This document shows positions 26,353-33,982 of a DNA stretch of 64,000 nt, piece after piece. The notes beneath the pieces were generated by a model, which saw only the letters and a program-made list of their open reading frames with translations, searched no databases and had not been told where the DNA came from. A program made the position numbers and the translations under genes. The stretch is from the NCBI RefSeq assembly GCF_019800885.1, contig NZ_JAHVKE010000001.1:434001-498000 (forward strand), written 5' to 3'. How positions within the stretch are numbered: position 1 is the stretch's first letter; each line of letters opens with the position of its first letter. The stretch comes from Maritalea mobilis (GTDB lineage Bacteria > Pseudomonadota > Alphaproteobacteria > Rhodobacterales > Rhodobacteraceae).

Positions 26353-27555
26353 CTATCCGAGGCAGCGTGCCCGCAGATCGGCAACCGCCGTTTGCAGGGC
26401 GTTCGACGGCCCGTGTTCCAGGCGATCCAAGGCATCGTCCCAGGCCTTGCGGGCCAGCGCGTCGTCCTTGGCATAGACCCAGGCCGCGCCAAAGGTCTCT
26501 TGCAGCAGGATGTCCCAATCCAGAACCTCCACGCGGAGGCGTTCGCGGCTCTGGATGCCGAAGTGGTCGCCCTTTACCGCCCCGGCGGCCAAGCCGGCGG
26601 CCATCCAGTTCATGCAATTGATCGCGGTATGCGGATCGTTCATGCCGGGTGAAAGCGCGCGGGCCAGCATCTCAACCTGTTGTTCGGCGAGGAAGATCAG
26701 GTTCTGGTCCTCGGTCTTGGCAGGGCCAAGGGCGAAAGCCGAGCGAAGCGCTGCACGCGTCTCGTCGTCGACCGGGGCAGAAACGCGCAGCACCGGGTTG
26801 CCTGCATGCGCGAAGCCGCCCGGAAGCGCCAGAAGCTCCATCGTCAAGGATCTGTCCTTTGCAATGTCGTCCAATACGTCGAGGTCGAGGCGCTGCACGT
26901 ACCCGACGCCGTGCAGCGTGATGTCCTCTCCTTCGCCCCGTGCGATGGGTGGGGGCGGTGCGGTGCCGTGATCATGGGCGGTCGCCTCCATCGCCACGCA
27001 GAACCGCCGCCCCAGCCCGGCGGCGATGTTCGAGACGTTGATCGTTTCCGGCACGTGATGGACATAGAAAATCACCACGAAGACCGACAGCATCGCCAAC
27101 CCCATCGCCAGCATGAGCGACAGTTGCGGCACGAACCCGTCGACACCGCCATCCACGCTGGCCTGAAGGCTGCGCAGGATGATCAGCGTGTAGACGAAGG
27201 TGGCGATCAGGATGCCAAGCGCCCATTGATTGCCACGATCGCGCATGAAATTCCCGATCAGCCGCGGCCCGAAATTGCCCGAGGCGAAGGACACCGCGAC
27301 CATCGTGATCGAGAACATCACGCCCGCCACGCCGATCACCGATTGCGCGATCACCGACAGGACGGTGCGCGCCCCGTCGATTTGCGTATCGGTCATGTTG
27401 CTTGGCATGAGGGTGTCAAGGATCGCGGCATGCGTGTCGAGCCACAGCATCCCGCCCGCCAGCGCCGCCGCCCCGAGGACGAGGCAGGACGGCACGAACC
27501 AATAGCTGGCCCGCATGTCGGACAGGGTTTTCAGGATCAAAGCGCGATAGGCCAT
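26353..27555 (-). CDS. DUF2254 family membrane protein
   Basis: A 400-residue protein with four N-terminal transmembrane helices (about 20-170) and a soluble C-terminal half that holds LSPGMNDPHTAINCMNW, the DUF2254 hallmark. Function is unknown. The ATG at 27555 gives the usual MAYRALILKTL start; the reading frame before it runs through the promoter. A perfect GGAAC-N16-CGTT promoter lies 28 bp upstream, so it probably belongs to the EcfG general stress regulon. Confidence 0.88.
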   Translation of the reverse strand: MAYRALILKTLSDMRASYWFVPSCLVLGAAALAGGMLWLDTHAAILDTLMPSNMTDTQIDGARTVLSVIAQSVIGVAGVMFSITMVAVSFASGNFGPRLIGNFMRDRGNQWALGILIATFVYTLIILRSLQASVDGGVDGFVPQLSLMLAMGLAMLSVFVVIFYVHHVPETINVSNIAAGLGRRFCVAMEATAHDHGTAPPPPIARGEGEDITLHGVGYVQRLDLDVLDDIAKDRSLTMELLALPGGFAHAGNPVLRVSAPVDDETRAALRSAFALGPAKTEDQNLIFLAEQQVEMLARALSPGMNDPHTAINCMNWMAAGLAAGAVKGDHFGIQSRERLRVEVLDWDILLQETFGAAWVYAKDDALARKAWDDALDRLEHGPSNALQTAVADLRARCLG

Positions 27556-27582
27556 GACGCCCCTTTGCAAGAGTGAACTGCC

Positions 27583-27607
27583 AACGCGTGGATCATCGCG
27601 CGGTTCC
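27583..27607 (-). promoter_or_regulatory. EcfG-type promoter of the DUF2254 gene
   Basis: On the minus strand GGAAC (27607-27603), 16 bp, CGTT (27586-27583), a perfect match to the general stress consensus. It is back to back with the plus-strand promoter at 27617-27642. Confidence 0.8.
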
Positions 27608-27616
27608 AAGGCAATG

Positions 27617-27642
27617 GGAACCGTGCGGGTGATGGCCGGGTT
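27617..27642 (+). promoter_or_regulatory. EcfG-type promoter of the Rho_N-like small gene
   Basis: GGAAC (27617-27621), 17 bp, GGTT (27639-27642), 35 bp before the ATG at 27678. The -10 element GGTT is the same variant as in the phyR/nepR promoter. Confidence 0.65.
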
Positions 27643-27677
27643 GATCCGGAGAACGCAACAGGTCTCCGGAGGATCAA

Positions 27678-27944
27678 ATGGCAGACAGCACATCCAACCC
27701 CAGTATCAAGGACGAAGACACCTACGAGGCGCTGCGCGACAAGGGCATGTCCAAGGAAAAGGCGGCACGTATCGCCAATGCGCAGGCCAATGATGGGCAA
27801 TCGCCCTCAGAAAAAGGCGGCAAGGCCCCGCCCTACGAGGACTGGACGAAGGACGACCTCATGGACCGTGCGCAGGAGATCGGGATCGAAGGCCGGTCAA
27901 AGATGGACAAGGACGAGTTGATCGAGGCGCTACGCTCTCACTGA
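27678..27944 (+). CDS. small Rho_N/SAP-like stress protein (DUF7218-like)
   Basis: An 88-residue charged protein. The N-terminal half contains KDEDTYEALRDKGMSKEKAARIAN, seen in a family of small proteobacterial proteins. The C-terminal half (WTKDDLMDRAQEIGIEG, KDELIEALR) is a Rho N-terminal/SAP-like helix-turn-helix that may bind nucleic acid. GGAGG precedes the ATG. An EcfG-type promoter lies just upstream. Role unknown; a DNA- or RNA-associated stress protein is a reasonable guess. Confidence 0.8.
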   Translation: MADSTSNPSIKDEDTYEALRDKGMSKEKAARIANAQANDGQSPSEKGGKAPPYEDWTKDDLMDRAQEIGIEGRSKMDKDELIEALRSH

Positions 27945-27945
27945 G

Positions 27946-27983
27946 AAAAAAAGGAAAGGCCGGGGATTTGCCCCGGCCTTTCC
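27946..27983 (-). terminator. intrinsic terminator of the oxidoreductase gene
   Basis: A 13-bp perfect stem (27953-27965 with 27971-27983) around a 5-nt loop, followed on the minus strand by seven T (A-run at 27946-27952 on the plus strand). It ends the gene at 27987-28649 and may also slow plus-strand transcription from the small gene. Confidence 0.85.
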
Positions 27984-27986
27984 GTG

Positions 27987-28649
27987 TCACTCTTCCTGGA
28001 TAATGCGGTCGCTGGACACACCGCGCTTTTTCAGGTGGTCGACGACCGCCTCTTCCATCGGAGGTGGGCCGCACACGTAGAACCGCTGGTCCCAATCACC
28101 GATCAGTTCGTCCAACGTATCCCCATCCGGCTTTTGACCGGGGGAGCCATCCTCGGGCGCGCTGAGAAGGTAATCGACGTCAAGGTCTTTCAGTGTGTCC
28201 CAGTAGGGTTTCAGGATGATGTCGGCCTCGGTCTTGTTGGAGAAGATCAGGCGACAGTCTTTCAGCGTGCCGGACCGGGCGCGGTCGCCCAAGATGCCGA
28301 GAAACGGGGTGATGCCCGCACCGCCAGCGATGAACGTGCCCGGCCCGGCGTCATGGATCGCGCCCCATGGCTCTTCGATCACGATGCGGTCGCCCGGTTG
28401 CAACTCCCATAAGCGCTTGGTGACGCCATCGTGGTCGGCATAGCTCTTGATCGTGAAGGTCAGGACATTGGCCTCCGGGGCGCCGGTGAAGGTGAAGGGG
28501 CGCTGTTCCTCGCGCCAGCCGTCCCGATCAAGCGCCACATCGGTCGCCTGGCCAGGCGTGAAGTCATATTCCGGCGGTCGGCTGAACACGTAATGACGCG
28601 TATCGTGGGTCAGCGGCACAACCGCCTGCAGGGTAATCGCATGTGTCAT
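27987..28649 (-). CDS. ferredoxin/flavodoxin reductase-like FAD/NAD(P)-binding oxidoreductase
   Basis: A 220-residue FNR-superfamily protein. The FAD-binding barrel has RPFTFTGAP near 50-58, the nucleotide domain has IAGGAGITPFLGIL, and CGPPPMEEAV is near the C-terminus. There is no fused [2Fe-2S] domain, so it needs an external electron partner. Its own EcfG-type promoter (perfect consensus) is 26 bp upstream and divergent from that of the amidoligase. A redox role in stress is inferred; the partner is not visible. Confidence 0.85.
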   Translation of the reverse strand: MTHAITLQAVVPLTHDTRHYVFSRPPEYDFTPGQATDVALDRDGWREEQRPFTFTGAPEANVLTFTIKSYADHDGVTKRLWELQPGDRIVIEEPWGAIHDAGPGTFIAGGAGITPFLGILGDRARSGTLKDCRLIFSNKTEADIILKPYWDTLKDLDVDYLLSAPEDGSPGQKPDGDTLDELIGDWDQRFYVCGPPPMEEAVVDHLKKRGVSSDRIIQEE

Positions 28650-28674
28650 CTGTAACCTCCTGTTCAGGTGTCCA

Positions 28675-28699
28675 AACGTGCGGCCCGCGCACAGGTTCC
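28675..28699 (-). promoter_or_regulatory. EcfG-type promoter of the oxidoreductase gene
   Basis: Minus strand GGAAC (28699-28695), 16 bp, CGTT (28678-28675). Perfect consensus; the ATG at 28649 is 25 bp further on. Confidence 0.8.
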
Positions 28700-28718
28700 C
28701 GCTACGGTAATTTCACAA

Positions 28719-28743
28719 GGAACCAATCCGCCCGACTGGCGTT
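28719..28743 (+). promoter_or_regulatory. EcfG-type promoter of the amidoligase operon
   Basis: GGAAC (28719-28723), 16 bp, CGTT (28740-28743). The ATG at 28752 is only 8 bp after the -10 element and no ribosome site is visible, so the message is probably leaderless. Confidence 0.75.
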
Positions 28744-28751
28744 TGACAGCC

Positions 28752-29705
28752 ATGACACAGAAAAACGAGCAGACAGACGCGGGCACGTCGGCGCGGACAC
28801 GGCATATCGGACTCGAGCTTGAATTCGCCGGGTTGACCGAGGCCGAGGCCGCGCTGGTCTTCGCCGACGCGGTCGATGGCACGGCGCGTCAGTCAGATGC
28901 GCGCCGCTGGGTGTGCGAAACGAAAGAGTTCGGCGCGTGCGAGGTCTACCTGGACACGCGCTTTGACGACAAGATCGCAGAGTTGGGCGAGGCCGCCGAA
29001 CACCTGATGCGCGAGGTCGTTCCGGTCGAATTGGTCACCGAACCGTTCGATCCCAGGCACCTGCCTCTTTTCAACGATGGCACCGCGGCGCTGCGCGACG
29101 CAGGCGCCATCGGGTCGCGGGACGGGATCCTGCTGGGCTTCGGCCTGCACCTCAATGTCGAGATCGCCGAGGAAACGGCGGATCACCTGGGGCGGGTGCT
29201 GACCTCCTACGCGCTGTTGGAAGAGCACTTTCGCGCGAAGGACCCGATCGACGTGTCGCGCCGCGTGCTGCCTTTCGTGCAGCCCTATCCCGACAGCCTT
29301 GTCGATGCCTTGGCAGGGGGTGTCCCCGACACGCTCGATGCGCTGATCGACCTGTACCTCGACCATGCGCCGACGCGCGATCATGGTCTCGACATGCTGC
29401 CGATCTTCAAGGGCATCGACGAGGATAAGGTCAACGATGCCGTGCATGGTTTGACCGCCGTCAAACCGCGTCCGGCCTATCATTTTCGCTTGCCCGACTG
29501 CCGCATCGACGAAGACGGCTGGTCGGTGATGGCGGCTTGGGATTGTTGGAATACCGTCGAGGCGGTCGCGTCCGACGCGCCGCTGTTGACTGCGCTGCGC
29601 AAGGCGCGCGGGGATTGGACCGGCCTGCCCAAACTCGGGCGCAAGCCGTGGCACAAGGAGGTCGCCACCATCCTCGATACCACCAGCGAGAGGGACGTCT
29701 CATGA
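28752..29705 (+). CDS. amidoligase family protein (GS/COOH-NH2 ligase fold)
   Basis: A 317-residue protein of the Amidoligase_2 type (PF12224), with RHIGLELEFAGL near residue 17 and GFGLHLNVEIAEE in the middle, the glutamate/histidine-rich strands that bind ATP-Mg in glutamine-synthetase-like ligases. Such enzymes are predicted to form amide or isopeptide bonds in peptides or small metabolites. The next gene, overlapping by 4 bp, is a class I amidotransferase-like hydrolase, the usual partner of this family. A leaderless EcfG-type promoter precedes it. The product made is unknown. Confidence 0.82.
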   Translation: MTQKNEQTDAGTSARTRHIGLELEFAGLTEAEAALVFADAVDGTARQSDARRWVCETKEFGACEVYLDTRFDDKIAELGEAAEHLMREVVPVELVTEPFDPRHLPLFNDGTAALRDAGAIGSRDGILLGFGLHLNVEIAEETADHLGRVLTSYALLEEHFRAKDPIDVSRRVLPFVQPYPDSLVDALAGGVPDTLDALIDLYLDHAPTRDHGLDMLPIFKGIDEDKVNDAVHGLTAVKPRPAYHFRLPDCRIDEDGWSVMAAWDCWNTVEAVASDAPLLTALRKARGDWTGLPKLGRKPWHKEVATILDTTSERDVS

Positions 29706-30436
29706 ATTCCCGACAGGACAAGCCGAGGATCGGCGTGACGGTGTCACGCCGGACCGGATGGCGCATTTTCCCGCTGATGGCGCTGAATATCTGGCTGGCC
29801 GGTGGGCGCGCCGTGAAATGGCAGACCGAGGATGACGTGGACCTGTCGAAGGTGGATGGTGTCCTGATCGGTGGCGGCGACGACATTGCGCCGACGCTCT
29901 ATAAAGGGACCCTCGCCGTCGAGGCGCGTCTAGACCCCGAGCGCGATGCCATGGAAAAACGCATTCTCGAAGACGCGCTGGAGGAGAAATGCCCCGTCAT
30001 GGGGATCTGCCGCGGGGCCCAGATGCTGAACGTCGTGCTGGGCGGCACGCTGCATCAGGATGCCTATGCCGAATACCCGTCGCGCCGCTACAAGACGGTT
30101 CTGCCACGCCGCGAGGTCCATATCGACTCCGGCAGCCGGCTGGCCCGGATCACGGGAACCTCGCCCATGCGCGTGAACGCGCTTCACCGGCAGTCGGTCC
30201 GTGCCTTGGGGCGGGGCCTGCGTGTGAGCGCGCGTGACAGTGGCGGCATGGTTCAGGCCATCGAACGGACCCGCGACCCGTTTGCCCTCGGCGTGCAGTG
30301 GCACCCCGAGCATATCTTTTATGCCCATCGTCACCGGGCGCTATTTTCGGCGCTGGTGGCCGCCGCCGAAGGCTGCCGGAGCGGGCAGGGCCAGATCGCC
30401 ACCGTCGAGCGTCGCGCCAATCGCATGGTGTGGTGA
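29702..30436 (+). CDS. gamma-glutamyl-gamma-aminobutyrate hydrolase family protein (class I GATase-like, peptidase C26)
   Basis: A 244-residue protein with the nucleophile elbow GICRGAQMLNV and the His-Glu pair in VQWHPEH, the complete Cys-His-Glu triad of PuuD-like hydrolases. It could remove or transfer a gamma-glutamyl group made by the overlapping amidoligase. ATGA overlap with the ligase gene shows tight coupling. It is followed by the putative stress small RNA. Confidence 0.87.
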   Translation: MNSRQDKPRIGVTVSRRTGWRIFPLMALNIWLAGGRAVKWQTEDDVDLSKVDGVLIGGGDDIAPTLYKGTLAVEARLDPERDAMEKRILEDALEEKCPVMGICRGAQMLNVVLGGTLHQDAYAEYPSRRYKTVLPRREVHIDSGSRLARITGTSPMRVNALHRQSVRALGRGLRVSARDSGGMVQAIERTRDPFALGVQWHPEHIFYAHRHRALFSALVAAAEGCRSGQGQIATVERRANRMVW

Positions 30437-30446
30437 AAAAAACTTG

Positions 30447-30471
30447 GGAACCACAGCGCCTTGGCGGCGTT
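30447..30471 (+). promoter_or_regulatory. EcfG-type promoter of the putative small RNA
   Basis: GGAAC (30447-30451), 16 bp, CGTT (30468-30471), a perfect general stress consensus placed 11 bp after the hydrolase stop. No protein-coding gene follows on this strand before the terminator at 30595-30628. Confidence 0.75.
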
Positions 30472-30477
30472 CACCTA

Positions 30478-30626
30478 ACAACAAGGCGAAGCAAATCTGT
30501 CCCCGATTTTCCAGCTTCGCTTTGGCCCCGGGCGCGGTGCCCGCCCTGTCCCCGAATTAGGGGCGCCGCGCCCGCCCATTGTTCCCTCGACTGAGCCGCC
30601 ATGTCCAAGCATGGCGGCTTTTTTCT
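30478..30626 (+). ncRNA. putative EcfG-dependent structured small RNA (GsrN-like candidate)
   Basis: About 149 nt between a perfect EcfG promoter and a strong intrinsic terminator. Start is estimated about 7 nt after the -10 element. It folds into a hairpin GCGAAGC/GCTTCGC (30486-30520) with an inner AAATC/GATTT stem that leaves TGTCCCC in a 7-nt loop. A second hairpin GGGCGCGG/CCGCGCCC (30530-30573) has an inner CCCC/GGGG, and the terminator hairpin follows. CTGTCCCCGA occurs twice (30497-30506, 30546-30555). No convincing ORF with a ribosome site is present. A stress-sigma-driven RNA with C-rich loops recalls GsrN of Caulobacter; homology is not shown. Confidence 0.6.
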
Positions 30627-30628
30627 TT
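30595..30628 (+). terminator. intrinsic terminator after the putative small RNA
   Basis: GCCGCCATG (30595-30603) pairs with CATGGCGGC (30610-30618) around TCCAAG, followed by TTTTTTCTTT. Strong Rho-independent signal on the plus strand; 14 bp beyond it the convergent phospholipase gene ends. Confidence 0.9.
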
Positions 30629-30642
30629 GTGAGCCGGGTTTC

Positions 30643-32163
30643 TCAGACCATCTCGTCGGGCACGCCGGGGATCGGGCGGGCAAGCTCCCGGTCGCGGTCG
30701 CGATCATAGGGCACGAGGAAGTGACGCCGATCCTGCGGAGATTGCGCCGCGTTCTGATCCAGCATCTGGCGCAAACGCGCGACAAAGGCCGGGCCGTCCG
30801 AAAGCTCTGGCTCGGTCGGGGCCTCTGCACCCAGCCAATGGGCCAGCGCGCGCCTGCGCGCTTCCGCCACCCGGTCCGCGAGGGTCAGGTGCAAGCCCGC
30901 CTCGGTATCCCAGCGCAGGCTGCGGCCATTCAGATTGGCCGAGGACAGGATCGCTTCCCGCGTGTCGAAGATCGACAGCTTGGAATGGACGTAGACGATG
31001 GGCGCGCCCGCGATGGCGTCCGGCGCATCAGGGGCCTTCGCCGGGCGCGGCTGCGCCGGTGAGGCTATGGCCACGCGGTCCCCGAACGCGTCTGTCAGCA
31101 GGTCCAGCGCCTCGCAGGTTTTCTGCGCGCCCAGGGCGGCATCTGCGCGGCGGTTGCCGTCAAAGGCCACGTCCTCGGGCGCGCCTGGCATGACCAGTAC
31201 ACATGCAAGCCCGGGTTTTTCGCGCGCGGCATCGGCCAGCGCCTGCGCCAGCGGCTTGTGCCGGAAGAACTGGGTTTCGAGGTAGATGAGCGACTGTGCC
31301 CGCCCGATCGCGTCGACATGCGCCTGCTCGATCTCGGCCAGCACGGTTTGCGGCGCGATATGGATCAACTCTACCGCGCGCTTGGCCGACAGCGTGCGCA
31401 GGAACCCCGGCGCGGGTGGGGGCGGATCGGCCCGCCCCTCGGTCACGGCACGGAAACCGCGCAGATGCGCTTCGGCCGCTGCAACGACGGGGCCACGCAC
31501 GATGGCCTGTATGTCCTGCCACGTGTCTTCCGACGGGCGATCATGCTGCGTGTCGTCGAAGCGGCGCTCGTTCAGGTCGAGGCCGCCGATATAGAGCTGT
31601 TCCCCGTCGATCACGGCCAGTTTCTGGTGATGGGTGGCTGGCACGAGCGAGAGTTTCCCGCTCTCCGCCTTGCGAGCGAGATGCGGGGTCAGGGGATCGG
31701 GGTCCTTCTCCTGCAATTCGTTGCCGATCTTGGGATTGAACAGGCTGCGCGGCACCAGCCCCACGCGCGCGGGATGCATGGCGATCTGGAAACGCAATGT
31801 CCCGCCATCGGCCAATTCGTTGACCGCCGCCAGTTGCCGCGCGCTCGACCAACTGCGGCGGTGATCGTCCGTGGCAAGGATCGGGTCGAAATCCGTCACG
31901 ACGATTTCGACATCCACGCCCTTGTTCAAAACGTGCAGCAAGAGGTCGACCCAGGTTTCGCCGATCTCGCGCGCCTCGTGGCTGCGCAAGGCAGTGGTCA
32001 GGTCGAATACCCTGAGACAGGCCCGGATCGAGCGCTGCGCGCCAAGGCAAAGCCGCTCGAAGGCGGGCCACGCCTCTGCGGCTGTCAGCAACAGCTCGAA
32101 CTCCGTGATCGGGGTCACCGCAGGGTCTGTCCCTGTGTTGTGTTGGTTGGTCGGGTCGAGCAT
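30643..32163 (-). CDS. phospholipase D-like protein
   Basis: A 506-residue protein with two HKD motifs, HQKLAVID at 179-186 and HSKLSIFD at 393-400, each followed by the usual glycine/serine- or SANLNGRS-type segment. It has no obvious signal peptide. Two intact motifs indicate a working phosphodiesterase or transphosphatidylase of the PLD superfamily. The ATG at 32163 has AAGGGA 8 nt upstream; the longer frame enters the kinase gene. It lies 28 bp downstream of the kinase gene, so it may share the nepR-ecfG-kinase transcript. Membrane lipid remodelling under stress is inferred. Confidence 0.85.
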   Translation of the reverse strand: MLDPTNQHNTGTDPAVTPITEFELLLTAAEAWPAFERLCLGAQRSIRACLRVFDLTTALRSHEAREIGETWVDLLLHVLNKGVDVEIVVTDFDPILATDDHRRSWSSARQLAAVNELADGGTLRFQIAMHPARVGLVPRSLFNPKIGNELQEKDPDPLTPHLARKAESGKLSLVPATHHQKLAVIDGEQLYIGGLDLNERRFDDTQHDRPSEDTWQDIQAIVRGPVVAAAEAHLRGFRAVTEGRADPPPPAPGFLRTLSAKRAVELIHIAPQTVLAEIEQAHVDAIGRAQSLIYLETQFFRHKPLAQALADAAREKPGLACVLVMPGAPEDVAFDGNRRADAALGAQKTCEALDLLTDAFGDRVAIASPAQPRPAKAPDAPDAIAGAPIVYVHSKLSIFDTREAILSSANLNGRSLRWDTEAGLHLTLADRVAEARRRALAHWLGAEAPTEPELSDGPAFVARLRQMLDQNAAQSPQDRRHFLVPYDRDRDRELARPIPGVPDEMV

Positions 32164-32191
32164 CTGCGGTGGTCCCTTTCTTGCGGAACGA

Positions 32192-33982
32192 TCAGGCGGC
32201 GCTGTCCTCCCGTTCCGTGGCCGGGTCGGGGTCGGTATCATCGGCGTCGGCGGTGCCATCCTCCTGATCCGGCCGGAACTTGATGAAGCTTATCTCGACC
32301 CTGTAACGCTCTTCCGTCTCGGTCAGGTCCATCTCGCCGCCCAATTGCGCGACGAAGCCTTCGATCAGGCGCGCCCCAAGGCCCGTGCCATCGCTGCCCT
32401 CGACCTCCTGCACCGGCTCTCCAACGGTGTTTTCCACCACGAGATGCACCTGAAAGCCTTCGGTCCGATACATGCGCACCTCGATCTCGGGGCGTCCAGA
32501 TGCGGGCCGCCCAAGATACTTGGTGGCATTCGTCACCATCTCGTTCGCCAACAGCGCCAGTGGCACGGCCTGGTCGGGAACAAGCTGGATATCGTCCGAG
32601 GTGAAGCTGGTCTTGATCTGCTGTCCGGAGGGAACCCCGACATTGAACGCGGCTTGAACGACCTCTTGCAACAGGCGATCGGCCCGGACCGTGGACATCT
32701 GCGTGCCGGTATAGAGCGCCTTGTGGATCGTCGCGAGGCTCATCACCCGCGCCTGAACGCGGCGCAGCACCTTGTGCGCGATCCCGTCGGGCACGCTGCG
32801 CAACTGCATGTTCAGGATCGACGCGATGAGCTGGAGGTTGTTCTTCACGCGGTGGTGCACCTCGCGCAGGAGCAACTCCTTTTCGCGCAGGTTTTCCTCC
32901 ATCTCGGCCCGGTCGGCCAAGAGACGGTCGACCATCCGGTTATAGGTCCCGGCGATCTGCCCGATCTCGGCGGGCGGGCGGTCGAGAATGGCGAAACTGT
33001 CGGACGGGTCGTCGATCGAGAACCCCGCCATGCGGCGGCGCAACTCGGTCAGATGGCGCAGGACCATACGATCGATGGCCATCACCGCCACGACAAGCGC
33101 CACCACCCAGATCAGGATCGGGACAGTCGCCGCCGCCTCTCCGAAGAGGGGTACGCTGTATTCGGCGCGCGCCGACGTCCAAAGCCCCAGCACGTAGATG
33201 CGATCCGCGATCAGGGGAACCAGCGCGGCAAGGCGTTCGGTCCCGTCCTCAAGCTCGATGGTGAAGGTGGTGCCGTCATTCGCCGGTCCGTATTCCATCG
33301 GGCGCACGTTGAGGTCCTCGAAAACGCCCACGTCGTCGATGCCGGTGCTGGCTGACAGGACATTGCCCTCGTTGTCGATCAGCGCAAGGATGACACCGTC
33401 CACGCCCGCTTGCAGCAAGGTATCGGTCAGGCTGTGGGGCAGGGACACATAAGCCGCGCCCTGAAAATCATCGGTTTCGGGATCGATGATCGGCATGGTG
33501 ACGACCATCACCGACTGCCCCGAAAACGGGCCTTCGCGGTTGACCGACACCCTTGGTTCGGGGCGTTCCACCATGTCGAGCCATCCCGTCGCGTCCGAGA
33601 TGTCCATCGAACCGCCGCTGGTGCAGGACAACAGGCCATCGGCATTGGCAACACCGGCAAAGCTGAACGCGGCAGAGGAGTCGACAAAGCGGCGCATGAG
33701 CGCATCGCAGGCGGCGTCATCCTCGGTCAGTTCCATCGCGGCAAGGCCCAGGGCATGCGCAGCCCCGTAGGCGCGGCGGAGCAAGGCCTGTTCCGCACCC
33801 GCAGCACTGCCTGTGCGCAACAGGATATCCTGTTCCTCGAGTTCCCGGGCGTCGGAAATCACGGCCCGTGTCTGCTGCACGGCCAGCAGGCCGAGCGGCA
33901 GGATCGCAAGGCTGAGCACGACAACAAGGCGCGTGCGCAGGCTCCGGAAGCGGCGCGTGCGCCGCATATTGGCCGCGTTCAT
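32192..33982 (-). CDS. sensor histidine kinase (HisKA_2 type) of the general stress locus
   Basis: A 596-residue membrane kinase. TM1 is at about 18-36, a periplasmic sensor region at about 40-285, TM2 at about 286-303, a HAMP-like linker at 304-360, the HisKA_2 dimerisation domain with EVHHRVKNNLQL (phospho-His H376), and a HATPase domain. HisKA_2/HWE kinases are the usual activators of PhyR (PhyK-type). Its ATG overlaps the ecfG stop by 4 bp, so nepR-ecfG-kinase form an operon. The periplasmic ligand is unknown. Confidence 0.9.
   Translation of the reverse strand: MNAANMRRTRRFRSLRTRLVVVLSLAILPLGLLAVQQTRAVISDARELEEQDILLRTGSAAGAEQALLRRAYGAAHALGLAAMELTEDDAACDALMRRFVDSSAAFSFAGVANADGLLSCTSGGSMDISDATGWLDMVERPEPRVSVNREGPFSGQSVMVVTMPIIDPETDDFQGAAYVSLPHSLTDTLLQAGVDGVILALIDNEGNVLSASTGIDDVGVFEDLNVRPMEYGPANDGTTFTIELEDGTERLAALVPLIADRIYVLGLWTSARAEYSVPLFGEAAATVPILIWVVALVVAVMAIDRMVLRHLTELRRRMAGFSIDDPSDSFAILDRPPAEIGQIAGTYNRMVDRLLADRAEMEENLREKELLLREVHHRVKNNLQLIASILNMQLRSVPDGIAHKVLRRVQARVMSLATIHKALYTGTQMSTVRADRLLQEVVQAAFNVGVPSGQQIKTSFTSDDIQLVPDQAVPLALLANEMVTNATKYLGRPASGRPEIEVRMYRTEGFQVHLVVENTVGEPVQEVEGSDGTGLGARLIEGFVAQLGGEMDLTETEERYRVEISFIKFRPDQEDGTADADDTDPDPATEREDSAA

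Noticed and set aside
30497-30555. Repeat of CTGTCCCCGA as a REP-like or RAYT-linked mobile element
   Set aside because: Only two copies, each inside its own hairpin and between a promoter and a terminator; no transposase nearby. Loops of a small RNA explain it better.
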